Positions 51,601 to 62,689 are shown, counted from the first letter of the stretch. The stretch is DNA of 64,000 bases from Diadophis punctatus similis (GCA_023053685.1 JALIGW010000022.1:1828501-1892500); one strand, 5' to 3'. Numbers and translations are program-made. Notes: a model not told the origin generated them from the sequence alone.

Positions 51601-54600
51601 TAGGACCTGCTCATTTAGGGATCCCCATTTCTTTGGGCTGGAACAAGCTACTTACTTTCTTCCTACAATTTTTCTTTAGGAGGTGAAGAGGACCTGCACC
51701 AGGGAACTCCCTCTGATCCAACAGTCAACTTCCACCCTGGAGCCAATCCCTTCTCTTTGCCAAGCTCAGAAGAAATTTCTGGGAACTTCTAGAAACCGGG
51801 CGATGGTGAGTTCTAGTATACTTTAGGCATGAAAGCCAGCTGGGTGACTTTGGGCCAATCACCAGGAGGCTGGGAGTTCTAGTCCTGCCTTAGGTGACTT
51901 CCCTCTCAGCCCAACGCACTTCACAGGGTTGTTGTTGTGGGGGGAAATAGGAGGAGGAAGGTGTATTAAATATGTTCACCACCTTGAGTTGTTTAATAAA
52001 AAATAATAAAGGCGGGACATCAACAAATAAACAAAAAAAATGGTGATCCAATTTCCTTGGATACTGGTTGGCTGGTACAAAGGAACAGTTCAGTTTTGTT
52101 GTCAGCTAAAAACAATAACCCCATATTTCAGCCAACCTGAAAAGTGCTGAGATAGACGGCATATAAATTTAATACACAAACAAATAAACTTAAGCTGCAG
52201 GGGTCGAAGTAGTAATGCAGATGCAGTATGGAAATTTCAACCCCCTTTTTTCCGATGTGCAAAGTCCAAACCCTGGTTGAATAAACCACCTTTCTATTTT
52301 CCTAGAGCAGGGGTCTCTCAGCTTGGCAAATTGTGGACTTCAACTCCCAAAATTTCCCACCCAGCATGTCTTTTCTTTTATGTACACTGAGAGCATATGC
52401 ACCAAAGACAAATTAATGTGTCCAATCACACTTGGCCCATAAAGAATTCAATTCAATTCTATTCTATTCTTAAAGTCGCCAAAGTTGGACACACCTGGCC
52501 TAGGAAAATAGATAAGTTTCATGGACTGGCTGAGGTATTCTGGGAATTGAAGTCCACAAGTCTTAAAATTGCCAAGTTTGGAGATCCCTGTCCTAGAGCA
52601 ATTTATGATTGGATGGCTTCCTGTGGGTCCTATCGAACTCATGGCTTGTTCAACCACAGCCTAGCCAGCTTCCTTCGAGCTTACTCTAGAGAGGTTCTGC
52701 CCGCCCAGCCCGTGTTTGTAAGCATTCCCAACCCTTGAGGAAGAGGTGGAGCTCCTTTGACCAGCTATCTGGAGGAGGAGGAGGTTGAGATGGTTGTGGG
52801 TCCCCACCCTGGGAAGGGAGGAGACCAGGAGGGAAAAGGCCCAGCGAAATTCAACGCCTGGGATTCAGATTTCACAACAAAGGAGAACTAGTCTTGCACG
52901 TTGTGTGGGCTGAAGAGAATGGAGGCAGGACTTCGGCTGGGGAAAAGGAGGGCCTGGAGTAGCAGGGAAAGAGCGGCAGGAATATCTGGGCTGGATGCAG
53001 GCTCCATCACACCTCCCTTGAAAGGATGAGGTGGGCGGGGAAGTTCTCCCAGTTGAGGTTCTTCTAAACCAGTGTTTCCCAACCTTGGCAACTTGAAGAT
53101 GTCTGGACTTCAACTCCCAGAATTCGCTGGCTGGGGAATTCTGGGAGTTGAAGTCCAGACATCTTCAAGTTGCCAAGGTTGGAAAACACTGTTCTAAACT
53201 GTCCCAAGACCCAGAAGAGATTATCAGCTGCCTGGAACAGTGCTTCTCAACCTTGGTCCCTTCCAGACGTGTGGACTTCAACTCCCACAACTATTCTATT
53301 CTGTTCTGAACTCCTCAGCTGGCTGGGGAATTGTGGGAGTTGAAGTCCACACGTCTGAAAGGGACCAAGGTTGAGAAACAATGGCCTAGAGGAGGGGTCA
53401 CCAACCTTCGGGACCTCAGGGACCACCAAATTCATAATTTTAAATCCCGTGTACCACTAATATGAATTTTTTTAAAAAAAAAGATAAATAGTATTTAGTG
53501 CAATATAAAAAATGCAAATAATTTTTCTCGTGGACCACTTGGTGATTGCTGGCCTAGAGTTTCATGGCTTGGTGGAGAAAGTAGGAGGAAGACGGTGGGC
53601 TCCTTGGTGCTCTCTTGAGCGTGGCGATTTCCTTTGCAGACTTTTCATGCCCCAACTAGGTAATATCATCAGTGCTACTAATGCTGATACTGAGCAGCGA
53701 TGATGTTACAGTTGGGTCACCAAACATCTGCAAGAAACCCACCAAGCTCAGACAGTACCAAGGACCCCTCATTTCAACCCTGAGCTACAAATCTTCTCTT
53801 CTGTTGGTAGGTTCCCCTCCTTCCTCTGCTTTTTTTGCACCTTCAGAAAGTTCTGCTAACTCCAAAGAAAGTGGAAGCCAGCTCACACGCTCGTCTGCCG
53901 CACCCCAAGAATGGTCCAGGAACCCAGGGAAATGAAATGGGTGGGGGGACAGACAGGGGGGGGGTTGTCTCCTTTGTTGGACCATGTGCCAGCTCAGGAC
54001 ACGGCCAAAGTGAGAGAGGGCCAGAAGGGAGCTTTCCCTGCTGGTCTGGCTGCCTTTGAGGTTGCTGGGAATTTGCACCTGGCCAGCTTGTAGGCCAGGA
54101 GCCATTTTGGGGGGTGGGCAACCCTCCCAGCAACCGTTTTGCAAAAACCTCCCCCTTGCATTCCCCAGATTCCTCGGCAAAAATGGCTGTGGGGCAGCAG
54201 GTGAAAAGTTTGGGTTTAAGTTTCATCCTGGTTTGTGGCTTGCTTGCAGAGTTGGGGGGGGCTGCTTAGAATTCAGACGTGCAGGAGTTGCAGACTCCAA
54301 CTCTTAGGGCTGCATCCCCCACCCCATTTTGGGGTGGACCGAACCCCAGCCTCGCCGGGGATTATGGGGACCACATCCCACTTCCTTCATAACCCTCCGC
54401 ATCCAAGGCAAGAGCCCGGATAGCCTGCGCAGGCACCTGGAGGCTCTACCTCTACCCCTGCCTAGCCGTAGCCGAGGCGTCCTTCCAGCCCATGCCCAGA
54501 GGGCCGCCTTCCCCTTACCTCTTGCTGGGCGTGCCTCCTCCGGCTCCTCCAGCCGCTCCTCCGCCGCCTCCTCGGTCGCGCTGCCGCCGGTTCTTGAACC

Positions 54601-55318
54601 AGTTGCTGACCTGGGTGAGCGAGAGGCCGGTGTCGCGGGCCAGGCGGCGCTTCTGCTCGGGGCTCGGGTAGCGGTTGCGGCCGTAGGAGTCGCGCAGGGC
54701 GGCCCGGGAGCGGCGCTTGAAGCAGTAGACCGTCTCCTCGCCGTCCCAGATGGTGGCCGGCAACGGGAACTTCTTGCGCAGCCGGTACTTGTCGACGGCG
54801 CCCAGCGCCCGGCCCCGCGCCGCCTCCGCCTCTCGGTAGCGCGCCCGCAGGTAGAGGTCCTGCAGGAAGGGGTGGTGGGGCGCCCCGAAGGGCCGGCTCT
54901 GCACCAGCCGGTACAGCTCCCCGAAGTCGCCCCGCTCGAAGGCCAGCAGCGCCCGCGCCTTGGCCAGGCTCTCGCCCGAGCCCGACGCCTCCAGCCGCGA
55001 CGCCTCCTCGGCCGGCAGCGAGCCCAGGAAGCGGCCCAGCCGGCCCGGGTCGCCCGCCTGCAGCAGCGCCTCGCACACGCACGAGACCTGCTCGGCCGAG
55101 AAGCGCGGCAGGCCGGCGGCCGGAGCAGCCGGAGGAGGAGGAGGAGGAGCCGCCGCTGCTGTTGCGGGAGGAGCCGCGCCGGGCTCCGCGCGGGACGGGT
55201 CGGGCGGCGAAGTTGGCAAAAGTTTGCGCGGCTCTGCTCCGCCACTGCCCGCGGACGGGGCGGCCGGCGGGGCTGCGAGTGGGCCGCGGCCGGGAGGCTC
55301 GGCGGGGAAGGAGGCCAT
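48668..55318 (-). CDS. SIX5: Homeobox protein SIX5
   Basis: A SIX4/5-class transcription factor; in mammals the gene lies beside the DMPK repeat and has been studied for its role in myotonic dystrophy. Coding exons are 55318-54519, 51085-49806 and 49275-48668, giving 895 residues (human SIX5 is about 740), with GT-AG ends and matching phases. It starts [10 protein letters not shown] Pro/Ala-rich head (to about 70) is followed by the SIX domain (about 72-190, [17 protein letters not shown] to [11 protein letters not shown]) and homeodomain (about 190-250, [16 protein letters not shown]). The long C-terminus opens with [19 protein letters not shown]. It carries many short VVPxxQ-type repeats, [17 protein letters not shown] and ends [17 protein letters not shown], as in other SIX5 proteins. 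An upstream in-frame ATG exists at 55,501, but the Kozak context and homology favour 55,318. Confidence 0.95.
51120..51508. repeat. Tigger-like MITE (SIX5 intron 1)
   Basis: Left end CAGGTAGTCCTCGGCTTAT and right end TTGTAAGTCGAGGACCGGCTG, with a typical interior. It lies 35 bp upstream of the exon 2 acceptor. Confidence 0.8.
51795..52050 (+). mobile_element. tRNA-derived SINE (GACTTTGGGCCA family)
   Basis: GTGAGTTCTAGTATACTTTAGG, GCTGGGTGACTTTGGGCC, CACAGGGTTGTTGTTGTGG and an AATAAAGGCGGGACAT-A-rich tail. Confidence 0.65.
52376..52475 (-). mobile_element. snake1-type LINE tail fragment
   Basis: TATGTACACTGAGAGCATATG, CCAATCACACTTGGCC and AAGAATTCAATTC followed by TCTATTCTATTC, the reverse of the 61,411 copy. 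Confidence 0.7.
53070..53191. mobile_element. Palindromic hAT MITE with 8-bp TSD
   Basis: Starts CAGTGTTTCCCAACCTTGG. Perfect TTCTAAAC duplications flank it at 53,062-53,069 and 53,192-53,199. It lies in SIX5 intron 1. Confidence 0.9.
53240..53385. mobile_element. Palindromic hAT MITE variant
   Basis: Arms CAGTGCTTCTCAACCTTGG and CCAAGGTTGAGAAACAATG with an ACTTCAACTCCCAC arm motif. The loop holds a CTATTCTATTCTGTTCTGAA insert resembling the AATAG microsatellite. Confidence 0.7.
53392..53551. mobile_element. Short hAT-like element with 8-bp TSD
   Basis: Starts GAGGGGTCACCAACCTTCGG. Perfect GCCTAGAG duplications lie at 53,384-53,391 and 53,552-53,559. A different subfamily from the palindromes. 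Confidence 0.75.
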
Positions 55319-55620
55319 GTTCGGGCGCGGGAGTCCGGCCCCCCTCGCCTGCCCGCCCGCCTCCCTCCGGCCCGGTCCCCTCCCCGTCCGGCCCACTCGC
55401 GCCCCTAGCCTCCCCCCGCCCGCATTCTCCCCTCCCGCCCCGCCGCTGCCCCCCCGCCCGCAGCCCCTCCCGATCCGCCCGGCCCCCGCCCGCCCCTCCA
55501 ACTTGGCTTCCTCCTCCTCCTCCTCCCTCCTTGGGGCGGGGCTCCTCCTCTTGCGGCCAGGCGCTCTCCCGCTCCGGCAAGGCTGCGCCCAACCCCGATC
55601 TCCCCTCCACCTCGGTCGGT
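55319..55620 (-). promoter_or_regulatory. SIX5 CpG-island promoter
   Basis: Very GC-rich sequence immediately 5' of the SIX5 start codon, continuous with the GC-rich first exon (CpG density high from about 54,500). It contains many GC boxes and a (TCC)n run near 55,510. No TATA box is evident. Confidence 0.6.
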
Positions 55621-55829
55621 ATCCCGCACCCCCTCTCCATCTCGGGCCCCGCGAAACTCCCCAAAACAGCTCCGGACTCGCCCCGATGGGTCCTTTCCAG
55701 GCGAAGTTGCTTTACTCCCCCAGTCCCCTCCGTCCAGGACGGGGAAACCAGCTTGGACTGCACTTGTTGGGCCCCTGGGAGACCCTTCGACGCCCCCTCC
55801 CAAAAAACGGGGTGCTCCATCGCTGGAGG

Positions 55830-55935
55830 TTTGCAAGAAATGATTGGACAACTTTTTGTCCTGGATGGGATGCTGGTTGAGCATGGAGTGGACTAGAAGA
55901 CTTCCGAGGTCCCTTCCAGCACTAGGACTCAAAGA
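55830..55935 (+). mobile_element. CR1 LINE 3'-end fragment
   Basis: GGACTAGAAGACTTCCGAGG and CCCTTCCAGCACTAGGACTC, the plus-strand CR1 end signature, between SIX5 and DMPK. Confidence 0.6.
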
Positions 55936-56199
55936 AGGCCAGGATGGACTTGAATGTGGGTTTTCCCCATCCTGGACTTCAAATTCCATAAAGCTCAGCC
56001 AGGATGGGGGGAGGTTGGGACTAAGGGGGGCTGGCAGGAGAAGCTGCCCTGCTCTGTTCAGCATCTGCCCCCGATCACTTGGGGTCTCGTTTGGGGTCTG
56101 GTTTCCCAGGCCATGGGTCTGTTGCACCCTTGAGTGTCTCTGTGGTCAGAAGCTCCCCATCCTGGTTAGTGTTTAACCCTGGTTCAACTTCTCTTACAC

Positions 56200-56330
56200 C
56201 AGTGGTGTCCAACCCGGTCGGTCAACTTTAAGATTTATGGACTTCAACTCCCAAAATTCTCCAGCCAGTTTTGTCCTTGCGGCTTCGTCCACAAATCTTA
56301 ACGTGGCCAAGGTTGAACACCCCTGTCTTA
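56200..56330. mobile_element. Palindromic hAT MITE, diverged
   Basis: CAGTGGTGTCCAACC at the left and GGCCAAGGTTGAACACCCCTG at the right, with ACTTCAACTCCCAAAATTC in one arm. Confidence 0.6.
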
Positions 56331-56564
56331 GACAGTCTCACCCACCCACTCCGTGCACTTGGTGGGCATCGAGTTGGGGAAGGTTGCTGTGTAAATTCCT
56401 TGCCCACTTCAAGGTGTAATTTGGAGAAGCAGCCATGGAGGCTCAAAGCTGCAGGACCACAATCTATCTTTCAGAGCTTGTGTCGCCTGATCTGGCCAGG
56501 ATCCCCCTCCGTTGCTTATTTGTACCCGGACTATCATTAAGTGTTGTACCTTATGATTCTTGGC

Positions 56565-56670
56565 GAACGTATCTTTTCTTTTATGTACACTGAGAGCCTA
56601 TGCACCAAGACACATTCCTTGTCTGTCCAATCACACTTGGCCAATGAAGAATTCTATTCAACTCTATTCA
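56565..56670 (-). mobile_element. snake1-type LINE tail fragment
   Basis: TATGTACACTGAGAGCCTATG, CCAATCACACTTGGCC and AAGAATTCTATTC, the same family as 13,015 and 61,411. Confidence 0.7.
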
Positions 56671-57109
56671 TGGGGCAGCAAGTGCAGAAGGGTCAGCCAG
56701 GGCATTCTGGGTGGTGGCATCGCCGCTCGATAGGGGCCCAACTGCTGGTGCCATCTGTTGTCAGGGACAGCTGCCTGCCACAAATTCCCTTTATCACAAT
56801 TTTACTGTTCTCGGCCTTCCCTTTTTTTATGGCGGCTGCTTGAGAGCTGTTGAGATAACAAAGGTATAAATAAATAAAGTTATAAAGCAATACAATAACA
56901 CAATAATACTGTACAGGGAGGTGACTTTAGAACTTACAGGAAACCCCTAGACTAGGTGTGTGTGTGTGGCCAATTTTGACACTTCTTTGTCATGGAACCA
57001 TTTTAGCACATTGGTCTTGTTGCCACCAAATGCGATTCCCATGTTGATAATGTAGGACTTCTGGTGAATTTTGCTTGTTCTTCTACACCTCATGGTCTTC
57101 CTTCCCTGT

Positions 57110-57215
57110 AAAACAAGGTTTCCCAACTCTGATATGTGGACCTCAACACATGGCTGGCTGGGGAATTCTGGGAGTTGAAGTCCGCAAAGTTGCCAAGGTT
57201 GGAAAACTCTGCTTT
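57110..57215. mobile_element. Palindromic hAT MITE, degraded
   Basis: A GGGGAATTCTGGGAGTTGAAG arm and TTGCCAAGGTTGGAAAAC end. The left arm is damaged. A (CA)n microsatellite follows at 57,296-57,319. Confidence 0.55.
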
Positions 57216-58697
57216 AAAGAGATGAAAAAGCCCTGGCTCTGAGCAAAATCTCTTCCACTATCCCTGTCCCTCATCCCCCTTGCTATCTCAGTCCACACAC
57301 ACACACACACACACACACTTTTCCTAGCATTGCTTGATGAAGACTTGTGAGAAACTTAAAAATCTGCCATTGTTATATAAGTTGGCCTAACTAAGCTATG
57401 AAGAGAGAATTCTAGGTTCGCCTGCCATTCCCAGGCTGGACACCAGGGGTTGCTGTTGGCCATGCAAGTTTGTTAATGATGGAGAATTCTAAGGCTGGTT
57501 ACTTAGAAACTGGGGGTTAAACAGAGACAAAACTGCTTAATATCTATAGGTAATAAGTCCTGTTTGCAGATAAGAAATTACAGTGGTATGTTGGACATCC
57601 TGGTGTGGAATTAAAAACGGGGCAGGGAGGCCGAATCTGTTTTAAAATCAGGATTCCGACTAACCAATTTCAGTAAAAAGTTTTGTGAACCACCTTTTGA
57701 TAAAACCGCATTTTATTAAATCTATTTTTTAAAAATAAAATAAGAAAATGCACACCCAGATTCCTAACCTTAAGCCTGGCACTTTGATCACAGGGAAGCC
57801 ATTTTGACTTTTTTGACCCCCTAGGACTCCTCTGATCCTAACTGCTCCTGAGGAAACCAAAGAGAAAACCAGCTGTGAAATCTTTGCAATTTGACTTTTT
57901 CTGCCTGCAAAGGGCAACCTGGAGGGTCCCTGCTGATGAGGGACAGTGCGAGGGTCTCTAACCCAAGGCCCCAAACATTCATCAGGGCAGGAGGATCAAA
58001 AGGGGAGGCTGAGAACCCTTGTAAACCAGTCCCAGCCAGCTCCCCCCCCCCCCCCCCGAAAAAAATTGCTGGCTGCTCTGTGGTTCCATTTAGGATGCAG
58101 GAATGTTTCTGTTCTAAACTTAGCTTAGTGGGGCCTGGCCAGAAACAGCTTGCAAGGAGAGAGGGGGTGGGTGGGATGCTTTCCAGCGAGCTGACCGGGC
58201 CCCCATCACAGCAAGGAGTGTGGGGGGGGGGACTCAAGCAGAAATAAACCCCCTCCTCAAATGTCTTCACGGCCTGGATGGGTGGGGGAGAATCCCACCC
58301 CCCACAATCCCCTTCCCTATTTACCTCCTTATCGCTCCTGTGAACATAAATGGATATTTTATGAGTTTTGCACCAAAGCCTTCTGTCTATCCGCTTTGCA
58401 AATGAAAATTCTGGTCTTTCCAGGCTGCTCCAACCACCTCATCCCTGTTTGCCAACTTCATCTACCCTAAGGCAAGGCGTAGTTTTTCACAGGGAGAAAG
58501 AAAGAAGTCACTGGTAGAAAATGCCCTGGTCGGATCAGGTCAGACCGTCAATGTGTGAATGAGTTACGCCAGCAAGGAAGGGTTTGCACGTGATCTGTTG
58601 GAAGGCTGGTCCTTCAGGATCCTACGGTAGTGATTGCGGGGGTGGGTGGGTGGGAAGCAGGAGTGGCTTTTTAATTAAGGTGGTGTCAATCAATCAG

Positions 58698-59075
58698 AAT
58701 AGAGCTGGAAGGGAAATAGAGGTCTTCTAGTCCAACCCCCAGCTCAAGCAGGAGACCCCCTACCAGGGGTGAAATCCAGCAGGTTCTGACAGGTTCTGGA
58801 GAACCGGTAGCGGAAATTTTGAGTAGTTCAGAGAACTGGGCAAATATCACCTCTGGCTGGCCCCAGAGTGGGGAGGGAATGGGGATTTTGCAGTATCCTT
58901 CCCCTGCCATATGCTCACCAAGCCACGCCCACAGAACCGGTAGGGAAATTTTTTGAATTTCACCCCTGCACCTCTACCATTTCAGATGTGGCTGTCTAGT
59001 ACCCCCTCTTCTTTGGGGCAGCCCCTCAAATACTGGAAGACAGTTATATCACCTTCGCCCTTCTCTTCATTAGAG
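58698..59075 (-). mobile_element. CR1 LINE fragment split by hAT-like element
   Basis: An AGAGCTGGAAGGGAAATAGAGG and GTCTTCTAGTCCAACCCC signature to 58,763. It resumes at about 58,969 with ACCATTTCAGATGTGGCTGTC and continues with CCCCTCTTCTTTGGGGCAG. Confidence 0.65.
58764..58968. mobile_element. hAT-like element, CAGGGGTGAAAT termini
   Basis: Inverted ends CAGGGGTGAAATCCA and TTGAATTTCACCCCTG enclose about 205 bp with two AGAACCGGTAG words. The flanking 8-mers are similar, not identical. It is inserted in a CR1 fragment. Confidence 0.7.
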
Positions 59076-59249
59076 AGCTGAGCAGCACATCAGGAGCAAA
59101 CAATGTTCCAGACCCCCCAAAGTCAACAGCATAACTATGATTTGCTGGAGGGATTTTTAAACCCCCTGCCAGAAGCTGCAGGACTCATAATAAACCTGAC
59201 GGGCCTTTAGACCCCAGGCAGGGAAGGGTTAAAAGGAGGAGAGGAGCCA

Positions 59250-60139
59250 CTTGGCCTGAGACTCCATTCCCGAGACCTTTAAATGGGCACCCTTGCCTGT
59301 TTGCTCCTGCGCAGGCCTTGGCACCAGATGGCAAGCCAGGCTGGATTGGGCAGGAGGGTGCAGGAGGGCGAGGTGTGGCTTCCCGGGGTCAGGGGGTGGG
59401 GTGGGGCCCGAGAGGGAACCCAGGAGCGCGGGGGGGGGGGCAGAAAGAGGGCTGGTGTTTTTCTCCCCCCACACACACACAGAGGGGGCCTGGGGAGGGA
59501 GAGGTTTTGGGCGCCTGGAACTCGGCAGAGGAGCCAGGGAAGGCCAGCCACAGGGTGTGCCAAGCACGGGCAGCCAGCGACAGACGGACAGGGTGTGGGG
59601 AGGGAGCGTGCAAGACCCGGAGAAGGAGCCTATTTTGGCTCGAAAGGCAGCGCACTTGGGACACTGGGAAAGGCGTGGAAAGCTGGTGTGTTGCGTGTTT
59701 GGGCGCTCCGGGAGGGGGAAAAAACCTCATCGCTTCCAGTCTGGGTGGCCACAAGGCAGGCAGGAGAGCCAGCAGTGGGGGCTGTGTATGTGTGTGTGTG
59801 TGTTGTGGGGGGGGGAGACCCTGTGTGTGCACCAGGAAGGGAGGAAAGGCTAAAGCAGGAGTGTGCAAGAAAGAGAAATCTCTGCGTGTGACAGAGTTGT
59901 GAAGAAGCTGTTCAGCCCTCCTTTGGTGGGACACTGAGCATCTCCGTGCCGGACATCCCTTCCAAGAAACTGGTGAATTAAAGAACTCGTGTGGCCACCC
60001 AGGAAGGAGATGGTCAGCCAGGAGGGTGCCCACTCGATGTAGCCCTTTCCACCACTGCAGCCGGAGACCTCGCGGACAGTGTACCCAACCTGGAGTGGGC
60101 CCACCTGGGGTGTCCCCAGCGCCCAGCCAAGCTGGCCCC
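59250..60139 (+). promoter_or_regulatory. DMPK upstream region and 5' UTR
   Basis: Moderately GC-rich sequence with GC boxes leading to the DMPK start codon. It contains short G-runs and (GT)n near 59,790, and several upstream ATGs. One of these, at 60,026, is in frame and would add 38 residues. No long CTG or CAG array is present. The transcription start is not determined. Confidence 0.4.
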
Positions 60140-60296
60140 ATGGCAGCAGAGGTCCGACTGAAGAAACTGGAGGAGCTGGTCCTTGACCGCAGCGTGGGCT
60201 TGGAGACGCTGGTGGACCTCCTGCTCTGTGTGCATCACGAGTTGAGCACTTCACCCTTGGCCCAGGAGAAATACATCACGGAGTTCCTGCAGTGGG
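60140..60296 (+). CDS. DMPK: Myotonic dystrophy protein kinase, first coding exon (partial gene)
   Basis: Encodes the N-terminal leucine-rich dimerisation segment of DMPK, an AGC-family Ser/Thr kinase of muscle. The reading is 52 codons plus one base, starting MAAEVRLKKLEELVLD, continuing VGLETLVDLLLCVHHEL and LAQEKY, and ending EFLQW with a GTGAGT donor at 60,297. It fits DMPK better than the related MRCK (CDC42BP) kinases, whose N-termini differ, and the neighbouring SIX5 supports it. The kinase domain exons are not in the window: the remaining 3.7 kb appears to be intron 1. The start is chosen by alignment to the mammalian MSAEVRL start. Confidence 0.9.
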
Positions 60297-60479
60297 GTGA
60301 GTCCTGTTGGCAGCTGTCATGGGGGGGCCAGGGGAGAACTTGATTTATGGAGGCTGATGTGCTGCCCCCAAAGAGGGCAGTGAGAAGAAGGGAGGGCGCT
60401 ACAGATTTCCAGGGAGTTTGTGGCTTTGGGGCATAGCTGCCCAGAGTTGCTTTGCAAATGAGATGGGCATAGCTAGTTT

Positions 60480-60855
60480 GGTCTAGGGGTGAAGGCACCA
60501 CACTAGAAACTGCGGGGCGATGAGTTCGTCCCTTCATAGGCCTGAAAGCCAGTTGGGTGACTTCGGGCCAATCACTAGGAGATAGAGAGTTCTAGTCCCT
60601 CCTTAGGTATGAAAGCCGGCTGGGTGAGTTTGTGCCAGTCACCAGGTGACGGTGAATTCTAGTCCTGCCTTAGGATTATGAAAGCTGGCTGGGTGACTTT
60701 GGGCCAATCCTTCCCTCTCATCCCAATCTACCTCACAAGGTGGTGGTTGTGGGGGAAAACAGGAGAAGAAGCAGTATTGTGTGTGTGGGTTGCCTTGAGT
60801 TATTTATACAGTAAATCAATACAAAGTAAACCACACACACACACACACACAGTGA
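60480..60855 (+). mobile_element. tRNA-derived SINE (GACTTTGGGCCA family) with CA tail
   Basis: An A-box-like TAGTTTGGTCTAGGGGTG and B-box-like GATGAGTTCGTCCC, then partly duplicated GCTGGGTGACTTTGGGCCA bodies and a tail with (CA)n at 60,829-60,851. It lies in DMPK intron 1. Confidence 0.65.
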
Positions 60856-61410
60856 ATAAATAAATGCAATGCCTTCAGTTCTATTTTACCACTTAGACTT
60901 GGGTTAGTCTTGAAACTTTGAAAAAAAAAATCATTTCTAATTGGTATGCTTTGGAGTGTTGAAAAGGAGACCTTTCATAAATTAGGCCGTGACTAACTCT
61001 GGGTTGTGGGTCACACTTCTGGGAATTTGATCTCAAGAAAAGTCTAAAGTGACAGAGAGGAATGGGCGCAATTAACCTGTTCTTCGGTATTCACCATTTA
61101 GTTGAAGCCTGGATTTGTGGCTGTAGGGTTTAAGTTACTTTTGAAGTAGCACTTCCTTATTTCCCTCTGACTGGAGGCAGGACCAAACTTTGCATCTCTT
61201 CACACTCAGTTGTTTCTCCCTCATCTTTTAACCACGAAGGGGGGATTGAATAGAGGAGACTGTCTGGTTTCTCGAATAAGGACCGACTCCTGCCTTGGAC
61301 AGGGGGTTGGACTGGAAGACCTCTTAAGGCCCCTTCCAGCCCTAGGAGTCCATGATTCTTTGTGGTCTACTCATGAGAAAGTAAGGTCTTTTTGTGTGTG
61401 TAAGAGCAAC

Positions 61411-61745
61411 ATAGAATAGAATAGAATAGAATAGAATAGAATAGAATAGAATAGAATAGAATAGAATAGAATAGAATAGAATTAGGAAACATAAGAAATA
61501 GGGAATAGAATAGAATAGAATAGAATAGAATAGAATAGAATAGAATAGAATAGAATAGAATAGAATAGAATAGAATAGAATAGAATAGAATAGAATAGAA
61601 TAGAATAGAATTCTTTATTGGCCAAGTGTGATTGGACACACAAGGAATTTGTTTTTGGTGCATATGCTCTCAGTGTACATAGAAGAAAATATACATTTGT
61701 CAAGAATCATGAGGTACAACACTTAATGATTGTCATAGGGTACAA
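61411..61745 (-). mobile_element. snake1-type LINE tail with long AATAG array
   Basis: About 200 bp of AGAAT pentamers (61,411-61,608), briefly interrupted near 61,480, run directly into TTCTTTATTGGCCAAGTGTG, GGACACACAAGGAATTTG and CTCTCAGTGTACAT. This matches the microsatellite-seeding LINE described in colubroid snakes and is the strongest hint of lineage. It lies in DMPK intron 1. Confidence 0.85.
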
Positions 61746-61749
61746 ATAA

Positions 61750-62120
61750 GATTAAAGAATGGTTGCAGGAACTGGGTATGTCTAGTCTAGAGAAAAGAAG
61801 AATTAGGGGTGACATGATAGCAGTAGTCCAATATTTGAGGGGCTGCCACAAAGAAGAGGGGGTCAATTTATTTTCCAAAACACCAGAAACAATGGATGGA
61901 AACTAATCAAGGAGAAAGGAGAAACTTCCTAACAGTGAAGACAATTAACCAGTGGAACAGCTTGCCACCAGAAGTTGTGGATGCTCCATCACTGGAGGCT
62001 TTTAAGAAGAGACTGGGCAGCCACTTGTCTGGAACCGTATAGGATCTCCTGCTTGAGCAAGGGGGTGGACTAGAAGACCTCCAAGGTCCCTTCCAGCTCT
62101 ATTTTGATTGATTGAAGATC
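61750..62120 (+). mobile_element. CR1 LINE 3' end
   Basis: AATGGTTGCAGGAACTGGGTA at the start, AACCAGTGGAACAGCTTGCC in the middle and GGACTAGAAGACCTCCAAGG near the end, a nearly intact 3' terminus on the plus strand. Confidence 0.8.
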
Positions 62121-62164
62121 TGAGTATTAACAGGACTTGCTTGTTCTGGCCTTGGCGTAGACCG

Positions 62165-62282
62165 GGGTGACCAACCTTGGCAATATGAAGACCTGTGGAC
62201 TTCAATTCCCAGAATGCTGGCTGGGGAATTCTGGGAATCGAAGTCCACAAGTCTTCAAGTTGCCAAGGTTGGACATCTCTGA
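62165..62282. mobile_element. Palindromic hAT MITE, diverged
   Basis: CCAACCTTGGCAATATGAAG and CTTCAAGTTGCCAAGGTTGG arms with ACTTCAATTCCCAGAATGC, the arm closest to a ZNF143-type motif. Confidence 0.7.
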
Positions 62283-62689
62283 TGAAGACCAAGGTAACGT
62301 CCATTTTTATATTCCTTGATTCTGGGCGAGGCGTGATCTGGGAGATCGGTCGGGCAGAGCAGAGCAGAGTGTGGGGCTGCTGTGACTTTGGACAACGCCA
62401 TAAAAGGCCTCCTGCGTAGGGCAGGCTGGGCCCTTTCCTCGCTCCCTTCTCCACGGGGCTCTTTATTCCCGGGAAGAAATTGCTCGTTTTGCTTGCTTTT
62501 CCTTGCAGGCCTGCTGAGGGATGGGGCGAAGTGGGGCAGGGAAAAGTTTTCAAAGCAAGGCTGTGAAGGGCAGGAGGTTGCCTGGATTTAGCCGTTAACC
62601 CTTTGCGGCTTCCTCCAGGGCTGAAAATTAGGATGTCCAGACAAGCAGAAGAGGCTTCAGATGTCCTTAGCCTGAAAGGAAATGTGGGT

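Noticed and set aside
54304..55880. Several long frames on both strands over SIX5 exon 1
   Set aside because: GC-rich exon and CpG island give long spurious frames; only the frame with the SIX domain and homeodomain is real.
55319..60139. CTG/CAG expansion like the human DMPK repeat
   Set aside because: No such array is present, and the DMPK 3' end is not in this window.
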